This document shows positions 6,305 through 11,396 of a DNA stretch of 11,396 bases, piece after piece. The stretch is from the NCBI GenBank assembly GCA_047639575.1, contig JBLIOB010000123.1, forward strand, positions 1 through 11,396. The letters run 5' to 3'. Every line of letters starts with the position of its first letter. The stretch's first letter is position 1. A program made the position numbers and the translations under genes. The stretch comes from JBLIOB01 sp047639575 (GTDB taxonomy: Bacteria > Bacteroidota > Bacteroidia > Flavobacteriales_D > Parvicellaceae). The notes beneath the pieces are model-generated. The model was not told the origin of the DNA and made no database searches. It saw nothing but the letters and a program-made list of their open reading frames with translations.

Positions 6305-7167
6305 TCAACTATAAATCCACCGTTTGGTTTAAAGAAGTATTCAAGTTCCACCGGAGCGATACGATTATAATTCTGTGGAAAGAATTGATTTTAATCGGCC
6401 TATTTACTGCTGGAATTACTTGGGTAGAAATTGAGTATTTCCCTAAAAGCAAGGTCTTAGAAAACCTTGGAGTAGTCTATTCACTAATTGGGTTTGTATT
6501 GTCTCTTTTATTAGTCTTCCGCACTAACACTGCTTATGACAGATGGTGGGAAGGACGTAAAAAATGGGGGGAGATGGTGAACAACTCAAGAAATCTGGCC
6601 ATTAAAATTAGTTCTATGCTAACCGATGAATCCGACAGAGAATTTTTTGCTAGAATGATTCCTAACTATGCTTTTGCAATGAAGGAGCATTTGCGGGATG
6701 GAGTTATTTTGTCGGAACTTGAATTAGAAAATGCAGATCTTGAAGCAATTAAAAATCTGGATCATAAACCAAGCTACATCGCTTTGAAAATGTACAAGAA
6801 ACTGCATGAAATAAAAACTGAGGGCAAAATATCAGATATTGAGTTTCTTTCTTTAGACGAGAACTTGCGTGCTTTTTCAGACATAATAGGTGCCTGTGAA
6901 CGGATTAAGAAAACCCCAATCCCGTACTCTTATGCGTTGTTTCTTAAAAAATTCATTTTCGTGTATGTTACGACTTTACCTTTAGCTTTTGTAACATCTT
7001 TAGGTTACTGGACTTGCGCTATAGCGATTTTCGTGTTCTATGTTTTAGTAAGTATTGAAGTTCTAGCCGAGGAAATTGAAGATCCTTTTGGGACCGATGC
7101 GAATGACCTAAATACTGACGCGCTTTCGGCTACCATTCGCTGGAACGTAAAAGAAATTCTAGCATAA
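6301..7167 (+). CDS. Bestrophin-family ion channel protein
   Basis: Inner-membrane protein of 288 residues (bestrophin/UPF0187 family, pentameric ion channels). It shows the amphipathic N-terminus TVWFKEVFKFHRSD, a first membrane helix at about 25-42, and a second at about 55-73. The family signature LVFRTNTAYDRWWEGRKKWG (71-90) follows. Two more helices lie in the region about 213-250. The acidic C-terminal cluster EDPFGTDANDLNTD is also typical. Eukaryotic bestrophins pass chloride and bicarbonate, while one studied bacterial homologue is cation selective, so the ion is not predictable here. I placed the start at 6301 (MINYKSTVWF): it overlaps the chromate-transporter stop as ATGA, whereas the longer frame from 6256 only adds residues inside the preceding gene. 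It is likely cotranscribed with that gene. Confidence 0.9.
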   Translation: MINYKSTVWFKEVFKFHRSDTIIILWKELILIGLFTAGITWVEIEYFPKSKVLENLGVVYSLIGFVLSLLLVFRTNTAYDRWWEGRKKWGEMVNNSRNLAIKISSMLTDESDREFFARMIPNYAFAMKEHLRDGVILSELELENADLEAIKNLDHKPSYIALKMYKKLHEIKTEGKISDIEFLSLDENLRAFSDIIGACERIKKTPIPYSYALFLKKFIFVYVTTLPLAFVTSLGYWTCAIAIFVFYVLVSIEVLAEEIEDPFGTDANDLNTDALSATIRWNVKEILA

Positions 7168-7174
7168 ACTCTTC

Positions 7175-7190
7175 ATCGTATTTTGACGAT
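7175..7190. promoter_or_regulatory. ArsR operator-like palindrome 1
   Basis: ATCGTATTTTGACGAT has matching 5-base arms (ATCGT/ACGAT). It shares its length, opening ATCGTA and closing CGAT with the second site 26 bases downstream. The TTTG -33 box lies inside it. It is a likely binding site for the adjacent ArsR repressor. Confidence 0.7.
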
Positions 7191-7212
7191 TAAGTCTTTT
7201 ATCGTAATATTG
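7182..7212 (+). promoter_or_regulatory. Promoter of the arsR operon
   Basis: The -33 box TTTG (7182-7185) is followed after 19 bases by TAATATTG (7205-7212), five of six fixed positions of TAnnTTTG. The -7 box ends five bases before the arsR ATG, so transcription would start at about the start codon. Both boxes sit inside the two operator-like palindromes, a layout in which a bound repressor blocks polymerase directly. Confidence 0.65.
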
Positions 7213-7216
7213 CGAT
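7201..7216. promoter_or_regulatory. ArsR operator-like palindrome 2
   Basis: ATCGTAATATTGCGAT is symmetrical at 14 of 16 positions. It covers the -7 element and ends one base before the arsR ATG. The arms match those of site 1. Confidence 0.72.
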
Positions 7217-7217
7217 A

Positions 7218-7535
7218 ATGAATGATTCATATTCCGATAGTCAACTTAAAATTGCCGAGCTGTGTAAAGCTATTGCTCATCCTGCTCGGGTAGCAATTGT
7301 AAGACATTTAATTGATCGAGATGACTGTGTGTGTGGAGATTTAGTGCATGAATTGCCTTTATCTCAAAGCACTGTTTCACAGCATTTAAAAGAACTTAAA
7401 AAAGTTGGCCTAATACAAGGAACTGTAAGCGGACCAAGTGTATGCTACTGTTTAAATGAAGCTGTATGGAATCAATTCTCTTCGGAAATGGGATCGTTTT
7501 TTACTGAAATATTAACTGAAAAAAATTGTTGTTAG
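7218..7535 (+). CDS. arsR: ArsR-family metalloregulatory repressor
   Basis: Winged-helix ArsR/SmtB repressor of 105 residues that leaves DNA when it binds As(III) or a related thiophilic ion (family knowledge). The metal-site helix reads DCVCGDLV with Cys37 and Cys39, like the CVC motif of classical ArsR. Cys16 (AELCKAIAHPARV) and Cys76/Cys78 (SVCYCL) are other possible ligands. The recognition helix is LSQSTVSQHLKELKKVGLI (48-66). The protein ends in a vicinal Cys104-Cys105 pair. The ATG at 7218 is placed by the N-terminus and lies one base after operator-like site 2, so the gene is probably leaderless and autorepressed. It is first of four genes: one base separates its stop from the arsI-like start. 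Confidence 0.94.
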   Translation: MNDSYSDSQLKIAELCKAIAHPARVAIVRHLIDRDDCVCGDLVHELPLSQSTVSQHLKELKKVGLIQGTVSGPSVCYCLNEAVWNQFSSEMGSFFTEILTEKNCC

Positions 7536-7536
7536 C

Positions 7537-8043
7537 ATGAGTTTTCCAAGAATGCACGTAAGTCTATACGTCAAAAACATATATCAAACTGCCGATTTCT
7601 ATTCCAAATTTTTTGGACAAGATCCTGATAAAATTAAAGCAGATTACTGCAAATTCACATTAGAGAAGCCATCACTAATTATCTCTTTTGTTCAAAATGA
7701 AGAAAAAGTAAGTGATCAATTTGGACATCTGGGAATACAGATTGATTCTCTTGAAGAATTAAAAACTCGGATGGATGATATGAATCTTCAAAACATTGAT
7801 ATCCTGGAAGAAATGGGTACTAATTGCTGTTATGCCAGTCAAGATAAGTTTTGGGTAACCGATCCGAATGGATATATGTGGGAAGTTTACTATTTCCATA
7901 AAGATGTTGAATTCAACGATCCAAGATATCAAACCGAAGCAGCTCAAGCTTGCTGCACCCCGGAAGCTACAGCAGCAAAACCTAAAGTAGCATTGGCTGA
8001 TCTGAACACTGAACAATGCGAACCTGGATCAGGTTGCTGCTAA
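7537..8043 (+). CDS. arsI: ArsI/CadI-family VOC metalloenzyme, probable organoarsenical C-As lyase
   Basis: A protein of 168 residues from the glyoxalase/vicinal-oxygen-chelate fold. ArsI is an Fe(II) dioxygenase that removes the organic group from trivalent organoarsenicals such as methylarsenite (family knowledge). The three Fe(II) ligands are present at the expected places: His7 (RMHVSLYV), His64 (FGHLGIQI) and Glu116 (YMWEVYYF). The substrate-binding vicinal cysteines are Cys97-Cys98 in TNCCYASQDKFWVTDPNG. After about residue 130 a tail not needed for the fold carries Cys139-Cys140 and Cys161 and ends GSGCC (Cys167-Cys168). The related CadI proteins are linked to cadmium, so metal specificity is inferred from the arsenic operon. 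It is the second gene; ten bases separate it from arsC. Confidence 0.88.
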   Translation: MSFPRMHVSLYVKNIYQTADFYSKFFGQDPDKIKADYCKFTLEKPSLIISFVQNEEKVSDQFGHLGIQIDSLEELKTRMDDMNLQNIDILEEMGTNCCYASQDKFWVTDPNGYMWEVYYFHKDVEFNDPRYQTEAAQACCTPEATAAKPKVALADLNTEQCEPGSGCC

Positions 8044-8053
8044 AATATTACAG

Positions 8054-8485
8054 ATGAAATTACTAGTGTTATGCACAGGCAATAGTTGCCGAAGCCAAAT
8101 GGCAGAAGGGTTTTTAAGACGTTATGCTGAAGAATTTGAATTAGACGCAGAAATCGCATCAGCCGGAGTTGAAACGCATGGGCTAAATCCAAGGGCAGTA
8201 ATAGTGATGGAGGAAAGCGGAATCAATATCTCCAAACACACCTCAGATTTGGTTGATCAATATTTAAACTCAGGGGTCACATTCCTCTTCACGGTTTGTG
8301 ATCACGCTAAAGAAAGTTGCCCAGTGTTCTCTGAAGATGTAAAACGCATTCATTACTCTTTTCCCGATCCAGCAAAAGCCGAAGGTACCGAAGAGGAAAT
8401 ACTGGATTCTTTCAGAGCCACTAGAGATGAAATCGACAATTTTTCAAGAGAACTTTTGATCAACCTTTATGAACTAAAAGTATGA
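8054..8485 (+). CDS. arsC: Arsenate reductase, thioredoxin-coupled low-molecular-weight phosphatase type
   Basis: Cytoplasmic enzyme of 143 residues that reduces arsenate to arsenite. The phosphate-binding loop is CTGNSCR (Cys7-Arg13). The relay cysteines Cys82 and Cys89 lie in TVCDHAKESCP, and the general acid is probably Asp105 in FPDPA. This three-cysteine set is that of the Staphylococcus pI258-type ArsC, which is recycled by thioredoxin. A plain protein tyrosine phosphatase would lack Cys82/Cys89, so the reductase assignment is firm. The stop overlaps the aquaporin start as ATGA, indicating coupled translation. Confidence 0.95.
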   Translation: MKLLVLCTGNSCRSQMAEGFLRRYAEEFELDAEIASAGVETHGLNPRAVIVMEESGINISKHTSDLVDQYLNSGVTFLFTVCDHAKESCPVFSEDVKRIHYSFPDPAKAEGTEEEILDSFRATRDEIDNFSRELLINLYELKV

Positions 8486-9258
8486 GGCGAGAACTTTTAG
8501 GGGAGTTTATTGGAACTGCCATCATCGTATTTTTTGGATGTGGATCGGTAGCTTCGGCAATTCTGTTCGATAGCTTTAACGGACTGTTTCAGATAGCAAT
8601 GGTGTGGTGCATTGGAGTTACTCTTGCAATTTATGCAGCCAAGCGACTTTCGCCAGCCCATTTGAACCCTGCAGTTAGTTTAGCCATGCTTATAGCTAGA
8701 AAAATCAATTTTAAACAATTTAGTCTTTACTCGATTTCGCAGTTCCTGGGTGGTGTGTTTGGAGCAGCATTACTATTTGCTATATTCCATCCTACCATCG
8801 AGCATTATGAGGCTACTCATGCAATCATTCGAGGAACATCAGAATCTGTAGTTACTGCTTCTATGTTTGGTGAGTTTTTCCCAAACCCTGGATTTGCTGA
8901 AGTAGTTGGACAGGTGCCATTGTGGCAAGCTATGGGAGCAGAACTTCTCGGAACTGGGATTCTCGTTTTTATGATCTTTAAGCTAACTTTTAAGGAAAAT
9001 GAATCTAAGCTAACACCATTTTATATCGGCTTAACGGTTGCAGGTTTAATCTGTTTGTTAGCGCCAATTAGTCAAGGTGGATTTAATCCAGCTCGTGATT
9101 TTGGACCGAGGGTATTCTCTTATTTCGCGGGATGGAAAGATGCAGCGTTTCAAGCACCTAGCTGGAGTTTCTTTACTGTTTACATATTAGGACCTATGAT
9201 TGGTGGTGCTCTTGGAGCTATATCTCATAAACTGTCTACTTCAAAAAACAAGGCATAA
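8482..9258 (+). CDS. Aquaglyceroporin-type MIP channel in arsenic operon (AqpS-like)
   Basis: Inner-membrane channel of 258 residues with six predicted helices and two half-helices. The NPA boxes are HLNPAVS (Asn62) and FNPARDFGPR (Asn202). Asp206 after NPAR is the glycerol-facilitator mark. Aligning by eye to E. coli GlpF, the selectivity-filter positions are Trp42, Ile190 (Gly in GlpF), Gly199 (Phe in GlpF) and Arg205, so one aromatic wall is lost and the filter may be wider on that side. AqpS proteins in ars operons let arsenite, made from arsenate by ArsC, leave down its gradient. No Acr3 or ArsB gene is in the window. It is last in the operon, coupled to arsC by ATGA and followed by a hairpin. 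Arsenite as substrate is inferred from context. Confidence 0.9.
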   Translation: MRRELLGEFIGTAIIVFFGCGSVASAILFDSFNGLFQIAMVWCIGVTLAIYAAKRLSPAHLNPAVSLAMLIARKINFKQFSLYSISQFLGGVFGAALLFAIFHPTIEHYEATHAIIRGTSESVVTASMFGEFFPNPGFAEVVGQVPLWQAMGAELLGTGILVFMIFKLTFKENESKLTPFYIGLTVAGLICLLAPISQGGFNPARDFGPRVFSYFAGWKDAAFQAPSWSFFTVYILGPMIGGALGAISHKLSTSKNKA

Positions 9259-9261
9259 AAA

Positions 9262-9290
9262 AAAGCGACCTACCACTTGTAAATCGCTTT
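9262..9290. terminator. Hairpin between convergent aquaporin and porin genes
   Basis: AAAGCGA (9262-9268) pairs with TCGCTTT (9284-9290), a 7-base-pair stem with a 15-base loop. On the minus strand the stem is followed by an eight-base T run that includes its own closing Ts (opposite the A run at 9257-9264). It therefore best fits a terminator for the porin gene; on the plus strand only a short T stretch follows. It probably serves both genes. Confidence 0.6.
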
Positions 9291-9310
9291 CATCTTAACC
9301 CTAGTTGAGG

Positions 9311-10510
9311 CTAGAAATGTAAATCGATCTGAAGTCGGTACATGAGATTATCATCTTTTCCTTCTTCAGTTGTGTAACTGATATCCGATTGCACTTTTAA
9401 TTTATGTCCTACAACGTATCTAGAAAAACCTAACGTGTACATATTAATTGGTTCTTTCCCTGTGGTTTCAGTTGGAGTAATATTGGTTACTCTTCCAGAA
9501 ACTTCGAAGTTGCTTTTAAACATATAGCCAAATTGAACATTTAATCCAGTTCCCTCGTAAACAAAATCTCCAGTCAAACTACCATCCGAATTTTTCGCTA
9601 ATGCATCATCCGCTTTTTTATCTGCAAACTCCGCCATTACGGAAAATCCTTTGTACTTGAACATCAAATCAGCAAAGATGGTGTTGATTGAAGTTTCATA
9701 ATATCCAACATCATTATACATAAAGTCCTTAATGTTTCCCTGCTCTCTCACTGCTCGATCGTGATAATCGTAGGTAACACCGATTGATAATTTTGGAGTC
9801 TCTTCTCTTTTTGTATCACCGCCTGTATAATCTCCTTTACTTGAAAACTTTCCGAATGGTAGAAACTCTACTCTACCTGTCCAATCGTATCCGCCTATGT
9901 TTCCTGCTGTAATATTTCGACCTTCACCTTGGGACAAAGAAGCTATTTCTCTAATTAAAAACTTCTCTCCAATAGTGAAATGGTGACGTAATTGAACCCC
10001 CATATCTCTGTCTAATGTATACTTTGAATTCAATAAAGATCGATCTACCATTTGCAGATTTCCAGAAGAAATTACTCGTTCTCTATTCCCTGGCAACTTG
10101 GTTTGACCTGCCCAAAGTGTCCAATTACCTGCAAAATTCCATTTTACAATTGCATCTAGAATAAATCGAGGTGCATTTTTAGTTTCGGGTGAAGCTCCAG
10201 ACATATCTCGGTTTGATAGTCCCATTTCCATTTTATATTGAAGCTTTGGTGAAAATGCGAATCCGCCAAACTTAAATCTTGATCTTCTAATTAAGAAATT
10301 TGATTGTGCTCCAATTGCACCAAGACTATCATTTAAATTCACATCTCCTACAAACAATGTTTGAAACCGAGCTCCAAACTTCATACTCCAGCTAGAGTCA
10401 GCCGCAATCACATTCAGTATTCCTTTGCCAAATTTACTATCAACTTTAGTCTGACTTAAAGCCGGGACGATCAGCATAGCGAGGAATACAATACTTATTA
10501 ATTTTTTCAT
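9311..10510 (-). CDS. Outer-membrane porin of the OprP/OprO (phosphate-selective, Porin_O_P) family
   Basis: A protein of 399 residues with signal peptide MKKLISIVFLAMLIVPALS, probable cleavage after Ser19. A beta-barrel body follows with alternating polar and aromatic strands, ending in IDLHF; the final Phe is the usual outer-membrane insertion signal. The diagnostic stretch LWAGQTKLPGNRERVISSGN with VDRSLLNSKYTLDRDMGVQL matches Porin_O_P proteins. The start is placed at 10510 because the signal peptide begins there; the frame from 10543 adds 11 residues without sense. Homologues pass phosphate or polyphosphate in Pseudomonas, but Bacteroidota members are often untested. Divergence from a Na/phosphate cotransporter and TTAACA repeats between them support a role in phosphate uptake (inference). 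Confidence 0.88.
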   Translation of the reverse strand: MKKLISIVFLAMLIVPALSQTKVDSKFGKGILNVIAADSSWSMKFGARFQTLFVGDVNLNDSLGAIGAQSNFLIRRSRFKFGGFAFSPKLQYKMEMGLSNRDMSGASPETKNAPRFILDAIVKWNFAGNWTLWAGQTKLPGNRERVISSGNLQMVDRSLLNSKYTLDRDMGVQLRHHFTIGEKFLIREIASLSQGEGRNITAGNIGGYDWTGRVEFLPFGKFSSKGDYTGGDTKREETPKLSIGVTYDYHDRAVREQGNIKDFMYNDVGYYETSINTIFADLMFKYKGFSVMAEFADKKADDALAKNSDGSLTGDFVYEGTGLNVQFGYMFKSNFEVSGRVTNITPTETTGKEPINMYTLGFSRYVVGHKLKVQSDISYTTEEGKDDNLMYRLQIDLHF

Positions 10511-10540
10511 TTTTATTTCTTTCACAGTAATTAATTGGCA

Positions 10541-10548
10541 CAAAGGTG
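10541..10548 (-). promoter_or_regulatory. Probable -7 element of the porin gene
   Basis: The minus strand reads CACCTTTG, five of six fixed positions of TAnnTTTG, and continues TGCCA. It ends 30 bases before the ATG at 10510. No -33 TTG is seen, which would fit a promoter needing an activator. Confidence 0.4.
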
Positions 10549-10597
10549 ATTGTTTAGCGTCATAAATTTTGTCGCTCCCCTCACATTTAAAGATTAC

Positions 10598-10635
10598 TTA
10601 ACAGGCGATTAATTTCCTTAACATTAAGTTAACAT
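10598..10635 (+). promoter_or_regulatory. Pho-box-like direct repeats in divergent phosphate-uptake promoter region
   Basis: TTAACAT at 10618-10624 is repeated exactly at 10629-10635, an 11-base period. Another TTAACA lies at 10598-10603, followed 11 bases later by the weaker TTAATTT at 10609. Seven-base repeats every 11 bases are the layout of PhoB boxes, and TTAACA is the core of the Bacillus PhoP box (established knowledge). PhoB-type binding here is inferred. The sites lie 31-68 bases upstream of the -7 element of the cotransporter gene and also upstream of the porin promoter. Confidence 0.5.
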
Positions 10636-10665
10636 TGAATCAAGATTAAAGACATGTTGCTAATC

Positions 10666-10673
10666 TACTTTTG
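10666..10673 (+). promoter_or_regulatory. -7 element of the Na/phosphate cotransporter gene
   Basis: TACTTTTG is a full match to TAnnTTTG and is followed by TGCCA. The expected transcription start is about 10678 and the ATG is at 10697. There is no TTG at the -33 distance; the nearest lie 6 and 28 bases upstream. Confidence 0.55.
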
Positions 10674-10696
10674 TGCCAGAACAATTATTAAGAAAT

Positions 10697-11396
10697 ATGT
10701 CTAATAAGAATTACCTGAAATCCATTCATTTAAACTTCACATTCAAGTTGGTGCTGATGTTTGTTTTCATAGGCCTTACCTCCTTCAATTCTTTTGCCAA
10801 GCAAAATGATAGTATTGAAGTTAATACCAGTACAACACCAATATATAAACCTGTTCCGGTTTCGGAAGTACCCTATGACAGTTCTCTTTTTGGTGAGGTA
10901 GAAGTAAACCCTGAATATGGGAGTACCACAGTCAGCTGGGAGATGGGCTTCGATGATATCGTATCGTTAAAAGAAAACGGATACCAAGGTGTTGTTTATT
11001 TTTCCAATTTGGCCTCTATCGTAACATCGGAAGATGGAGTTGAAGACATTACTTGGAGTCACGCGGATTATTTTGATATCTCAAAATCGAAATACGAGCT
11101 GAAAGGTTTAACGCAAGGAGAGAGTTATAAAATTAAACTTGGGGTAGTTAAAACAGGGCAAGTGATCAATCCTAGATTCAAACAGGAAGATGAAATTTGG
11201 TCTGGAAATCAAGAGTTTTCTATTGACGGCTTATTTGGAATATTCGATTTACTAAAATTAATAGGGGCGTTATGTTTCTTCATTTATGGAATGAAGGTGA
11301 TGAGTGAAGGGATTCAGAAACTTGCTGGAAACAGCATGAGAAAGATTCTTGGCAGCTTAACAAAAAATAGAGTTTTCGGAGCAATAACTGGATTCA
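10697..11396 (+). CDS. Na+/phosphate cotransporter (NptA/PF02690 type) with N-terminal extracytoplasmic domain, cut by right edge
   Basis: I translated 233 codons from the ATG at 10697 to the edge. Residues 1-34 are a signal peptide (hydrophobic LVLMFVFIGLTSF, likely cleavage after NSFA). Residues about 55-175 form a soluble beta-rich domain, possibly fibronectin-III-like (VEVNPEYGSTTVSWEMG, YELKGLTQGESYKIKLG). From about 178 the first transporter helix and signature appear: LIGALCFFIYGMKVMSEGIQ followed by KLAGNSMRKILGSLTKNR. This is the opening of the Na/Pi cotransporter repeat. Such proteins import phosphate with sodium across the inner membrane; the C-terminal part, possibly including a PhoU-like domain, is beyond the window. 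It is divergent from the phosphate porin. The start has a -7 element and a leader of about 19 bases. Confidence 0.88.
   Translation, partial: MSNKNYLKSIHLNFTFKLVLMFVFIGLTSFNSFAKQNDSIEVNTSTTPIYKPVPVSEVPYDSSLFGEVEVNPEYGSTTVSWEMGFDDIVSLKENGYQGVVYFSNLASIVTSEDGVEDITWSHADYFDISKSKYELKGLTQGESYKIKLGVVKTGQVINPRFKQEDEIWSGNQEFSIDGLFGIFDLLKLIGALCFFIYGMKVMSEGIQKLAGNSMRKILGSLTKNRVFGAITGF

Noticed and set aside
7759..8016. Minus-strand frame of 85 codons
   Set aside because: Antisense to the arsI-like gene, whose catalytic residues are all intact.
1..11396. tRNA or rRNA genes, CRISPR arrays, insertion sequences, integrase or attachment sites
   Set aside because: None seen on either strand. There are no repeat-spacer arrays, transposase motifs or terminal inverted repeats, so direct evidence for a mobile island is lacking.

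Overview
The window looks like chromosomal DNA of a Bacteroidota bacterium, probably a marine-type flavobacterium. It is A+T rich, and its genes lack clear Shine-Dalgarno sequences. Several starts sit just downstream of the Bacteroidota -7 element TAnnTTTG. The gene families (Porin_O_P-type porin, signal-peptide-bearing Na/Pi cotransporter, MurG-like transferase with an N-terminal APLDWGLGHATR motif) fit that phylum. The exact genus cannot be read from the sequence.

Layout. 1-3343 is a housekeeping block. It holds an Mrp/ApbC Fe-S carrier ATPase (cut by the left edge) and a cysteine-less alkyltransferase-like DNA repair protein, both on the minus strand. A small lipoprotein gene on the plus strand overlaps, tail to tail, the tRNA m7G46 methyltransferase gene trmB. 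A MurG-like glycosyltransferase is divergent from trmB and has no ATG, GTG or TTG at its expected start. 3400-5118 (minus) is an abutting response regulator/histidine kinase pair of PhoB/PhoR architecture. 5162-7167 (plus) is a chromate-transporter-family gene translationally coupled to a bestrophin-family channel gene. 7218-9258 (plus) is a tight arsenic-type operon: arsR, an arsI-like C-As lyase, arsC and an aquaglyceroporin. Two 16-bp operator-like palindromes sit on its -33 and -7 promoter elements. 9311-11396 holds a divergent phosphate-uptake pair: an OprP/OprO-type outer-membrane porin (minus) and the start of a Na/phosphate cotransporter (plus, cut by the right edge). The 186-bp region between them contains PhoP/PhoB-like TTAACA repeats.

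How it fits together (inference). The right two thirds reads as an oxyanion-handling neighbourhood. A PhoB/PhoR-type system lies beside possible chromate and anion channels, an arsenate/organoarsenical detoxification operon, and phosphate import genes whose products are the usual entry route for arsenate. The arsenic operon carries no Acr3/ArsB pump within the window; the channel protein occupies the exporter's place, as in known ArsR-AqpS-ArsC arrangements. Nothing here is clearly a wholly new system. The most informative observations are the operator/promoter overlay at arsR, the probable leaderless starts, the non-canonical start of the glycosyltransferase, and the Pho-box-like repeats.
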